NCBI GenBank assembly: GCA_003561325.1
Contig: PWWY01000196.1
Coordinates: 1-8,009, forward strand
Length of the DNA: 8,009 nucleotides
Source of the DNA: Syntrophomonadaceae bacterium
Lineage (GTDB): Bacteria; Bacillota; Dethiobacteria; DTU022; UBA8154
Direction of reading: 5' to 3'
The position numbers were made by a program, and so were the translations under genes. Below are positions 1-6,251 of the stretch, in pieces; positions within the stretch are counted from its first letter, which is position 1, and every line of letters begins with the position of its first letter. The notes beneath the pieces are model-generated. The model saw only the letters and a program-made list of their open reading frames with translations. It had not been told where the DNA came from and did no database searches.

Positions 1-1365
1 ACGCCTGAGCTGCACCAGGCGATTACGCTGTTGCAATTTTCTTCCCTGGAATTGGTGGATTATATCCAGGAAGAAATTACAACCAACCCACTTCTAGAGA
101 TCCAGGAAAAAGAGGAAAGCGATGAAAGTGGCGCCAACGGCAAAGATACGGAGGCAATCCCCGATCCTCTCGACAAAAATGAAAAAGCTCCGTTCGAGTG
201 GGAAGACTATTTTCGCGACCAGGAACCCTATTATCATCGCAGAACACCAGGGACTGATCTCCAGGAACGTGAGTCATCATCGTTTGAACACTATGTTTCA
301 GGGGAGAACACGCTCCACGAACACCTGAATTTTCAACTCCTCATATCTACGGTGGAGAAAAAACTGCGAGTCATCGCTGAATACCTCATCGGCAACCTGG
401 ATGCCAATGGTTACCTGCAGGGAGTTGTAGCAGAACATGCTCACTACCTGGGCATGACGGAACATGAAGTGGAAGAAGCCCTGGTTCTTGTGCAGTCTTT
501 TGACCCGGCAGGTGTGGGGGCCCGAACCTTGCAGGAATGCCTGCTGCTTCAGATCAAGACACGGGAAAATGTTCCCGCCCTGGTCGAAATCGTAATCCGC
601 GATTATTTGCCCGGGATCGCCAGGGGGAATTTTCGCGAGATGGCCCAGCAGTTGGAGGTAAACAAGAAAGACCTGCAAGGAGCCGTGGATCTGATCCGGG
701 GCTTGAACCCCAAGCCGGGAGCCAACCTCGGTGGTGCGGGGGAAACCAAGTACATTGTCCCCGATGTCATCGTGGAAAAAGTTGAGTCGGAATACGTGAT
801 CCTGATTAATGATAATGTCCCCAACCTGGTGATCAGCCCGTTTTACCGCAGCCTGCTGCAAAAACAAGAGGAAGGACTAAGCAGCTATATTAAGAAGCGC
901 CTGGACAGCGCCCTTTGGCTGATCAAAAGCATCGAACAGCGCAGGCAAACGCTCTACCGGGTAACCGGCGAAATCATCGAGATCCAAAAAGCGTTCCTGG
1001 AGAAGGGGATTCGTTACCTTCGCCCCTTGACATTAAAGGAGATTGCCGACAAGGTCGGCATCCATGAGTCTACGGTCAGCCGGGCTACCTCAAACAAATA
1101 TGTCCAGACACCGCGGGGCCTCTATCCCTTGAAGTTTTTCTTCTCCAGCGGGATCCACGGTATCGCAGGGGAGTCGCATTCTGTTTTGAGCATCAAGTCC
1201 TGCCTGCGTGAGTTGGTAGAGAATGAAGATCCCGCCTTGCCGCAGAGCGACCAAAAATTAGCTGAAATGCTGAAAGCCCAGGGAATGAAGGTGTCGCGCA
1301 GAACGATTACAAAATATCGGGAAGAGTTGGGCATACCCGCATCGTTTAAAAGGCGAAGGGTTTAA
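1..1365 (+). CDS. rpoN: RNA polymerase sigma-54 factor, 5'-truncated by window edge
   Basis: Sigma-54 directs RNA polymerase to -24/-12 promoters and needs an AAA+ enhancer-binding activator to open them. The reading frame is open from base 1 (TPELHQAITLLQ...), so the gene begins upstream. The TTG at base 31 lies inside the conserved N-terminal activator-interaction region (PEL.QAI.LLQ...NPLLE) and is not the start. In order, counting visible codons: the Leu/Gln-rich region I (about 1-45), an acidic variable linker (about 37-75), the core-binding region (about 90-290), a helix-turn-helix with HESTVSR and NKYVQTPRG (about 343-372), and the RpoN box SRRTITKYRE (432-441) just before a basic C-terminus ending RRRV. 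The visible 454 residues plus roughly 20 missing fit the usual family length. No frameshift is seen. It lies upstream of the glycolytic operon, as in several Clostridia, but is probably a separate transcript because a terminator follows. Confidence 0.97.
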   Translation, partial: TPELHQAITLLQFSSLELVDYIQEEITTNPLLEIQEKEESDESGANGKDTEAIPDPLDKNEKAPFEWEDYFRDQEPYYHRRTPGTDLQERESSSFEHYVSGENTLHEHLNFQLLISTVEKKLRVIAEYLIGNLDANGYLQGVVAEHAHYLGMTEHEVEEALVLVQSFDPAGVGARTLQECLLLQIKTRENVPALVEIVIRDYLPGIARGNFREMAQQLEVNKKDLQGAVDLIRGLNPKPGANLGGAGETKYIVPDVIVEKVESEYVILINDNVPNLVISPFYRSLLQKQEEGLSSYIKKRLDSALWLIKSIEQRRQTLYRVTGEIIEIQKAFLEKGIRYLRPLTLKEIADKVGIHESTVSRATSNKYVQTPRGLYPLKFFFSSGIHGIAGESHSVLSIKSCLRELVENEDPALPQSDQKLAEMLKAQGMKVSRRTITKYREELGIPASFKRRRV

Positions 1366-1373
1366 CCATGTAT

Positions 1374-1435
1374 AAAGAGCCCGGACGAACTCTCAACATG
1401 AAGTGGGTCAAAAACAGCCTCCCGGGTCTTTTTTT
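1374..1435 (+). terminator. Alternative terminator-like hairpin, incompatible with the 1401-1446 stem
   Basis: AAAGA-G-CCCGG (1374-1384, one bulged G at 1379) can pair with CCGGGTCTTT (1422-1431). This gives a 10-bp stem with a 37-nt loop, followed by the rest of a seven-T run (1429-1435). The GC-rich upper stem and T tract resemble a terminator. The left arm of the 1401-1446 hairpin lies in this loop, and the two right arms meet at base 1431, so the two simple hairpins exclude each other. Which one forms in the RNA cannot be decided by eye. Confidence 0.35.
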
Positions 1436-1446
1436 GACCCACTTTT
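1401..1446 (+). terminator. Probable Rho-independent terminator of rpoN (perfect 14-bp inverted repeat)
   Basis: AAGTGGGTCAAAAA (1401-1414) is exactly complementary to TTTTTGACCCACTT (1431-1444), with a 16-nt loop holding CCCGGG. Only a short T run follows (1443-1446). It lies 35 bp after the rpoN stop codon and is oriented to end rpoN transcription. The five A-T pairs next to the loop make the stem less ideal than a classic GC-rich terminator. A perfect 14-bp dyad could also serve as a protein operator, particularly since it abuts the gap promoter. I favour the terminator reading. Confidence 0.6.
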
Positions 1447-1460
1447 CATTGTATAATAAT
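1434..1460 (+). promoter_or_regulatory. Candidate sigma-A promoter for the gap operon
   Basis: A perfect TATAAT occurs at 1452-1457, within TATAATAAT. A near-consensus -35, TTGACC, lies at 1434-1439, which is only 12 bp from TATAAT but 15 bp from the overlapping AATAAT (1455-1460, five of six consensus positions). A 17-bp spacing from TATAAT would put a T tract in the -35 place. The -35/-10 geometry is therefore suboptimal, which may mean weak or activator-assisted initiation. TTGACC lies inside the right arm of the 1401-1444 inverted repeat, so the promoter and terminator overlap physically. Initiation about 7 bp after the -10 would give a leader of roughly 80 nt before gap. Confidence 0.5.
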
Positions 1461-1489
1461 AGCTGTGATGCCTGAAGGGGTTCATGGAA

Positions 1490-1515
1490 AGAAGACCGCG
1501 CAAGACGGTCGTTCT
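1490..1515 (+). other. Leader hairpin in the gap 5' untranslated region
   Basis: AGAAGACCG (1490-1498) pairs with CGGTC-G-TTCT (1506-1515) to give nine base pairs with a single bulged G at 1511 and a 7-nt loop (CGCAAGA). It would lie in the predicted gap leader, about 18 nt upstream of the AGGAGG ribosome binding site. No T run follows, so it is not a terminator. By inference it could protect or mark the 5' end of the operon mRNA. A tandem 10-bp repeat sharing TTCTCTA (1512-1518 and 1522-1528) overlaps its 3' side. Confidence 0.35.
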
Positions 1516-1547
1516 CTAAGATTCTCTAGACGAAGGAGGCAGGATTC

Positions 1548-2555
1548 ATGACGGTTAAAGTCGGTATCAACGGTTTCGGCAGGATTGCCAAAGCCTGCCT
1601 GCGGGCCTCGCTGGATCACCCCGGGCTGGAGGTTGTGGCGGTTAACAGCACGAGAGATCCAAACCTGTTAGCCCATTTGCTCCAGTATGATTCCGTTTAC
1701 GGCACGCTGGGAGTTTCTGTCGAAGCCGAGGATCAAAACCTGGTGGTAAATGGAAGGCGCATTCATATCCTGGCCCAGCGCGATCCGGCCCTCCTACCGT
1801 GGGGGGACGTTGGCGCTGACCTGGTCCTGGAGGCAACGGGTGCATTCAATACGAAAGGGGAGGCCTCAAAGCACCTAAACGGGGGTGCGAAGCGGGTGAT
1901 CATAACGGCTCCGGGCAAAGAAGTGGACCAGACCATCGTCATGGGCGCAAACGAGGAAAGCTATGATCCAGAACGGCATTACGTGGTTTCCAACGCCTCC
2001 TGTACCACAAACTGCCTGGCTGTTGTTGCCCGGGTCTTACAGGATGAGGTTGGGCTGAAAAGAGGCCTGATGCCCACGATCCATTCCTATACCAATGACC
2101 AGGAACTGCTGGATATATCCCACAAGGATTTTCGACGGGCCCGCGCCGCGGGAGTTTCGATGATCCCCACGACGACGGGTGCAGCCCGCAATGTTGGGCT
2201 GGTCCTGCCTGCTCTCCAGGGCAAAATCAATGGGATGGCGGTGCGCGTACCTACGTTTACGGTCTCCATGGTGGACCTGGTGGCAGAACTGGAGAGCAGC
2301 GTCTCGGCGGAGAACTTGAATTCTATTTTCCAGGAAGCTGCGGAAAACCAGCTCCAGGGCTACCTGGATGTTTCCTACCAGCCGTTGGTTTCCATCGATT
2401 ACCGGCAAAATCCTCACTCTGCAATTGTTGATGCTCTTTCCACCATGGTGTTGGAAGAACGCATGGTGAAAGTGATTGCCTGGTATGACAATGAATGGGG
2501 CTATTCGCAGCGAGTGCTCGATTTGGCGACGCATATGGCAGGCCAGGGGCTTTAG
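1548..2555 (+). CDS. gap: Glyceraldehyde-3-phosphate dehydrogenase, type I
   Basis: This cytoplasmic homotetrameric enzyme interconverts glyceraldehyde-3-phosphate, phosphate and NAD(P)+ with 1,3-bisphosphoglycerate and NAD(P)H. The product is 335 aa, normal for the family. The Rossmann start VGINGFGRI (residues 5-13), the catalytic ASCTTNCL with Cys152, the partner His179 in HSYTNDQ, the phosphate-binding PTTTGA (207-212) and the C-terminal WYDNEWGYS (312-320) are all present. The start is ATG with AGGAGG at 1534-1539, 8 nt upstream. The residue aligned with the NAD-selecting Asp32 is Ser34 (AVNSTRD), and the residue aligned with Pro188 is Ser191 (DISHKD). Both changes are associated with NADP-accepting GAPDHs such as the chloroplast type or Bacillus GapB, so dual or NADP preference is inferred rather than shown. 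It is the first gene of the operon, and no cggR precedes it. The symbol gap is used because gapA or gapB cannot be assigned safely. Confidence 0.97.
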   Translation: MTVKVGINGFGRIAKACLRASLDHPGLEVVAVNSTRDPNLLAHLLQYDSVYGTLGVSVEAEDQNLVVNGRRIHILAQRDPALLPWGDVGADLVLEATGAFNTKGEASKHLNGGAKRVIITAPGKEVDQTIVMGANEESYDPERHYVVSNASCTTNCLAVVARVLQDEVGLKRGLMPTIHSYTNDQELLDISHKDFRRARAAGVSMIPTTTGAARNVGLVLPALQGKINGMAVRVPTFTVSMVDLVAELESSVSAENLNSIFQEAAENQLQGYLDVSYQPLVSIDYRQNPHSAIVDALSTMVLEERMVKVIAWYDNEWGYSQRVLDLATHMAGQGL

Positions 2556-2626
2556 ACGAACAGATCCCTAAATGCATGGGGCAATATAAACCTGATAACT
2601 AATCACAGATTGGGGTGCATCCGATT

Positions 2627-3841
2627 TTGTCCAGGTTAACCTTGAAAGATCTCGATGTGAAGGGGAAAAGAGTGTTTGTGCGGGTTGATTTCAATGTCCC
2701 ACTCAGTGATGGCCGTGTCATGGATGACTCCAAGATACTGGCTGCGCTCCCCACCCTGCGCTACCTGGTGGAGGCGGATGCCCGGGTGATCGTCGCTTCA
2801 CACCTCGGACGTCCCAAGGGAAAAATAGTCAGTTCCCTCCGCATGGATCCCGTCGCTCGACGACTTTCGGAATTACTGGGGCAGAAGGTAGAAAAGATAG
2901 ACTCCGTGGCGGGAGAAGAGGTGGAAGCCCGGGTCCAACAGCTTACTCCCGGTTCCATCCTGCTGCTGGAAAATGTTCGGTTTGACCCGGGTGAAGAGGA
3001 AAATGATCCTGCTTTCGCTGCCTCCCTGGCCCGCCTGGCCGATATTTTTGTAAATGATGCCTTTGGGACCGTTCATCGGGCTCACGCTTCTAATACCGGT
3101 ATCGCCGCTTATATGCCAGCCGTGGCGGGAATGCTGATGGAGCGGGAAATGAGCTACCTGAACCGCAGCAAGGAAAATCCGGCACGGCCCCTGGTAGCCA
3201 TCCTGGGCGGGAGAAAAGTAGCCGATAAGATCGGCGTGATCCGGCATTTTTTGGAGCAGGTGGACAGCCTGCTCCTGGGTGGCGCCATGGCCAATACTTT
3301 TTTAAAAGCGCAGGGATATTCCGTGGGAAAGTCCCTCTATGAAGAAGATAAGGTCGAGGTGGCCGCGGAACTGCTTCAAGAAGCCCTGGGGAAATCAGCG
3401 AAAATTGTGCTGCCTGAAGACGTAATGGTCGTGGAAGATTTAATAGCCCACGCACCTTTTCGGGTCGTGAAGGTAAGTGAAATCCCCGCGGGCTGGATGG
3501 CAGTGGATCTCGGACCAAACACCGTGAAGCGGTTCGAAGCGATTATCCAGGAAGCAAAAATGGTCCTATGGAACGGGCCCCTGGGCGCCTACGAGTTTCC
3601 TCCCTTTAATCGCAGCACAGAGCAGATCGCTCGCGCCCTGGCAGAGGCTGAGGCAGAAACCATTGTGGGGGGAGGCGACATCATGGCGGCGCTGGAAAGA
3701 ATTGGACTGGCCCATAAAATGACGCACCTCTCCACGGGAGGCGGAGCAGTGCTGGATTTCTGGGAAGGCAAGCCGCTTCCGGGACTGGAAGCGATCGATC
3801 ATGACCCCAATAACAGGTATTCGACCGACAGCAGTGAGTGA
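2627..3841 (+). CDS. pgk: Phosphoglycerate kinase
   Basis: PGK transfers phosphate between 1,3-bisphosphoglycerate and ADP in the cytoplasm, the first ATP-yielding step of lower glycolysis. The family signature VFVRVDFNVP lies near the N-terminus. The substrate loops SHLGRPKG and NDAFGTVHRAHAS, the hinge and nucleotide-side motifs NGPLGAYEF and GGGD, and STGGGAVLDF near the C-terminus are all visible. I place the start at TTG 2627, which gives MSRLTLKDLDVKGKR, typical of the family, with the SD-like GGGGTG at 2612-2617, 9 nt upstream. An in-frame GTG at 2615 would add four residues but has no ribosome binding site. Length is then 404 aa, with a short extra hydrophilic tail (DPNNRYSTDSSE). Unusual residues are Arg196 in GGRKVADK (usually GGAKVSDK), Ala in GGAMANTF (often GGGMA) and Ile352 in GGGDIM (usually GGGDS or GGGDT). 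It follows gap by 71 bp and precedes tpiA by 24 bp. Confidence 0.96.
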   Translation: MSRLTLKDLDVKGKRVFVRVDFNVPLSDGRVMDDSKILAALPTLRYLVEADARVIVASHLGRPKGKIVSSLRMDPVARRLSELLGQKVEKIDSVAGEEVEARVQQLTPGSILLLENVRFDPGEEENDPAFAASLARLADIFVNDAFGTVHRAHASNTGIAAYMPAVAGMLMEREMSYLNRSKENPARPLVAILGGRKVADKIGVIRHFLEQVDSLLLGGAMANTFLKAQGYSVGKSLYEEDKVEVAAELLQEALGKSAKIVLPEDVMVVEDLIAHAPFRVVKVSEIPAGWMAVDLGPNTVKRFEAIIQEAKMVLWNGPLGAYEFPPFNRSTEQIARALAEAEAETIVGGGDIMAALERIGLAHKMTHLSTGGGAVLDFWEGKPLPGLEAIDHDPNNRYSTDSSE

Positions 3842-3865
3842 ATCCCATGGAGGAGAAAGATAGGG

Positions 3866-4645
3866 ATGAGACAGCCTGCCATTATTGCCAACTGGAAAAT
3901 GTATAAAACCCTGACCGAAGCGGAAGAATTCCTGCAGCGCTTCCCCGAAGAATTGGGGCATGTTAGCGGGATTGAAATGATCATTTGTGCCCCCTTCGTG
4001 GCCCTTGCCTCTCTATCCCGCCAGATGGAGGGCACCTCTTTGATCCTGGGCGCGCAAAATATGCACTGGGAAAAGGACGGGCCTTTTACCGGGGAGATAT
4101 CCCCCCTCATGTTGCGGGAGGTGGGCGTGCGCTATGTGATTCTCGGGCACTCGGAGCGGAGAATGCACTTCAGTGAAGACGACGAAATTGTAAACAAGAA
4201 AATCAAGTCGGCTTTTACCTTTGGCCTGAGTCCCATCTTATGCGTAGGGGAAAGCCTGGAGCAGCGAGAGAGGGGACAAACGGATGCTGTGCTGGCGCAG
4301 CAGGTCCGCAAGGCCCTTGATGGTTTGCATCCTCGGGAAGAAGAGATGTGGGGTCGACTCGTCGTGGCTTACGAACCGGTTTGGGCCATTGGTACGGGTA
4401 AGCCCGCCGGGGGTGCGGATGCGGAACAGGCTGCTGAAGTCATTCGACTTGCTCTCCAGGAACAGTTGGGGCAGGAGCTGCCTACAAAGATCCGCGTTAT
4501 CTATGGAGGCAGTGTCAACGAGGCGAACATCACCGAATTTAGCTCCAGGCCCGCCATTGATGGAGCCCTGATCGGCGGCAGCAGCCTGAAGGAGCAGAGC
4601 TTTGCCCGCATGATCCAGGCGGTTTATCACGAGAGGAGAGGATAA
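3866..4645 (+). CDS. tpiA: Triosephosphate isomerase
   Basis: This enzyme interconverts dihydroxyacetone phosphate and glyceraldehyde-3-phosphate in the cytoplasm, usually as a homodimeric (beta/alpha)8 barrel. The 259-aa product has the usual length. Active-site residues are intact: Asn9 and Lys11 in ANWKMYK, His95 in LGHSERR, the catalytic Glu170 in AYEPVWAIGTGK (which also opens the flexible loop 6), and the phosphate-binding YGGSV (213-217) and GALIGGSSL (233-241). The ATG start has GGAGGAG at 3849-3855, 10 nt upstream, in the 24-bp gap after pgk. Its last codons contain the AGGAG that serves as the ribosome binding site of gpmI. Nothing looks damaged or foreign, and the function is assigned with near certainty from the motifs. 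Confidence 0.98.
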   Translation: MRQPAIIANWKMYKTLTEAEEFLQRFPEELGHVSGIEMIICAPFVALASLSRQMEGTSLILGAQNMHWEKDGPFTGEISPLMLREVGVRYVILGHSERRMHFSEDDEIVNKKIKSAFTFGLSPILCVGESLEQRERGQTDAVLAQQVRKALDGLHPREEEMWGRLVVAYEPVWAIGTGKPAGGADAEQAAEVIRLALQEQLGQELPTKIRVIYGGSVNEANITEFSSRPAIDGALIGGSSLKEQSFARMIQAVYHERRG

Positions 4646-4647
4646 AA

Positions 4648-6237
4648 TTGCATGCTGCAGGAAAGAAACCCCTGGTCTTTTTGATTATCATGGACGGCTG
4701 GGGGTTAAATGGCAATGATGATCGAAATGCCATCTCCCGGGCCAATACTCCGCAGATGGACCAACTGTATCGCCGTTTCCCTTGCAGCAGGCTGGTAGCC
4801 AGCGGAGAAGCTGTCGGGCTCCCGCAAGGTCAAATGGGAAATTCCGAGGTAGGTCACCTGAACCTGGGTGCCGGCCGTATCGTCTACCAGGAACTGGTGC
4901 GGATCAGCAAGGCGATTGAAGAAGGAAGTTTTTTTCAAAACGAAATATTAATCCAGGCCATGGAACACGCGACCCGGAAAAATTCTTCCCTTCACTTGAT
5001 GGGACTGCTCTCCGACGGAGGGGTGCACAGCCTCAACAGGCACCTTTATGCCCTGCTGGATATGGCGGATCGGCTGGACGTGAAGCGCGTTTATGTTCAT
5101 GCGATCCTGGATGGCCGGGATACCCCACCGGTTAGCGCCCGGCAGTATCTCGAAAAACTGGAGAGCAAGCTGGCGGGCCAGGACCGTGCTGCCCTGGCTA
5201 CCCTTGCCGGCAGGTATTATTCCATGGATCGGGATCAGCGCTGGGAGCGGACAGAGCGAGCATACCGGGCATACGTGTACGGTGAAGGATTCCGGGCGGA
5301 CAGCAGCCTGCAGGGATTAAGCGCGGCTTATGAGCGGGGGGAAACGGATGAATTCGTTTCCCCGACGGTGATTACCGCGGCAAACGGAGAGCCGCTGACA
5401 AACGTGCAAGCAGGCGACGCGATCATCTTTTTTAATTTTCGCTCGGACCGGGCCAGGCAGATCAGCCAGGCTTTCGTGGATCCCTCTTTTTCCCATTTTA
5501 ACCGGGGCCCATCCCCGCCTTTCCCGCACTTCACCTGCTTGACAGAATACCATCCCCAGCTGGATCTTCCCGTGGCCTTTCCTCCCGTCTACCTGCAGGA
5601 CACCCTGGGAGAAGTGGTTTCCAAGGCGGGTTTAACCCAGCTGCGGATCGCTGAAACAGAAAAGTATGCCCACGTAACCTATTTTTTTAGCGGGGGCCAT
5701 GAAGACGTGTTTCCCGGAGAAAAGCGGGTGTTGATTCCCTCCCCCAGGGTGGCGACGTACGATTTGAAGCCGGAGATGAGCGCCTCCCAGGTTACCGCTG
5801 AGGCGATTAAACAGATGGATAGCGGCCTTTTTAACCTGGTTGTCCTCAATTATGCCAACGCGGATATGGTCGGCCATACCGGAAAGTTGGATGCCGCTGT
5901 TCAGGCCATAGAAGTCGTTGACAGGGGGGTTGGCCAGCTGGTTGAACACGCTTTAAAAAGAGGCGGGATAGCCCTGGTGACAGCTGACCATGGAAATGCA
6001 GAACTCATGAAAACTTCCGATGGATCTATTCAGACGGCACATACCAACAACGACGTGCCCTTGATCCTGGCCTCCACAAACAACGAATATACTTTGAATG
6101 CCAGGGGGAAGCTGGCCGACGTGGCTCCGACGATACTGGAGCTGATGAACCTGCCCCTTCCTGGTGCCATGACAGGAAGCTCCCTGATCACCGGGAAAAA
6201 AAGTAAATCCAGCGGCCGTGCCGCGGCTGGTAAATGA
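4648..6237 (+). CDS. gpmI: 2,3-bisphosphoglycerate-independent phosphoglycerate mutase
   Basis: This cytoplasmic enzyme interconverts 3- and 2-phosphoglycerate using two metal ions (usually Mn2+) and a phosphoserine intermediate. It belongs to the alkaline phosphatase superfamily. Visible motifs are the metal site IIMDGWG (Asp16), the nucleophile Ser66 in MGNSEVGHLN, HAILDGRDTPP, GRYYSMDRD, NFRSDRARQ, NYANADMVGHTG and VTADHGNAE with its metal-binding Asp and His. At 529 aa it is somewhat longer than the usual 510 or so because of a basic, low-complexity tail (GKKSKSSGRAAAGK). The start is TTG, 2 bp after the tpiA stop, chosen because AGGAG lies at 4634-4638, 9 nt upstream, and the protein then begins close to the conserved IIMDGWG strand. 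The tight junction suggests translational coupling with tpiA. Confidence 0.97.
   Translation: MHAAGKKPLVFLIIMDGWGLNGNDDRNAISRANTPQMDQLYRRFPCSRLVASGEAVGLPQGQMGNSEVGHLNLGAGRIVYQELVRISKAIEEGSFFQNEILIQAMEHATRKNSSLHLMGLLSDGGVHSLNRHLYALLDMADRLDVKRVYVHAILDGRDTPPVSARQYLEKLESKLAGQDRAALATLAGRYYSMDRDQRWERTERAYRAYVYGEGFRADSSLQGLSAAYERGETDEFVSPTVITAANGEPLTNVQAGDAIIFFNFRSDRARQISQAFVDPSFSHFNRGPSPPFPHFTCLTEYHPQLDLPVAFPPVYLQDTLGEVVSKAGLTQLRIAETEKYAHVTYFFSGGHEDVFPGEKRVLIPSPRVATYDLKPEMSASQVTAEAIKQMDSGLFNLVVLNYANADMVGHTGKLDAAVQAIEVVDRGVGQLVEHALKRGGIALVTADHGNAELMKTSDGSIQTAHTNNDVPLILASTNNEYTLNARGKLADVAPTILELMNLPLPGAMTGSSLITGKKSKSSGRAAAGK
6209..6230 (+). other. GC-rich hairpin at the gpmI 3' end, just before the eno ribosome binding site
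   Basis: CCAGC (6209-6213) pairs with GCTGG (6226-6230), and GGC (6214-6216) with GCC (6220-6222), leaving a 3-nt loop and a 3-nt bulge. An alternative register pairs GCGGC with GCCGC. The hairpin lies in the codons for the variable basic tail of GpmI, 4 nt before the stop codon. It has no T run, so it is not a terminator. It may affect mRNA stability or processing, or initiation on eno, or may simply reflect Gly/Arg/Ala codons. Confidence 0.3.
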
Positions 6238-6251
6238 GGTGACCTGGTAAA

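Noticed and set aside
298..867. 189-codon open frame antisense to rpoN
   Set aside because: It lies wholly within a clearly conserved gene, has no recognisable domain, and is explained by codon composition on the opposite strand.
31..1365. rpoN starting at TTG 31
   Set aside because: The frame is open to base 1 and the preceding residues belong to the conserved sigma-54 N-terminal region, so the gene is truncated by the window edge.
1368..1475. 35-codon ORF (MYKEPGRTLNMKWVK...) with a GAAGGG 7 nt upstream
   Set aside because: It runs straight through the terminator stem and the TATAAT promoter, its composition follows those elements, and it resembles nothing known. A leader peptide cannot be fully excluded.
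2037..2534. 165-codon open frame antisense to gap
   Set aside because: Shadow of the gap coding frame; the His-rich, low-quality translation has no family resemblance.
2556..2614. Internal promoter in the gap-pgk gap (TATAAA at 2585-2590)
   Set aside because: No -35-like hexamer occurs at a suitable distance, and the gap is short enough for simple operon read-through.
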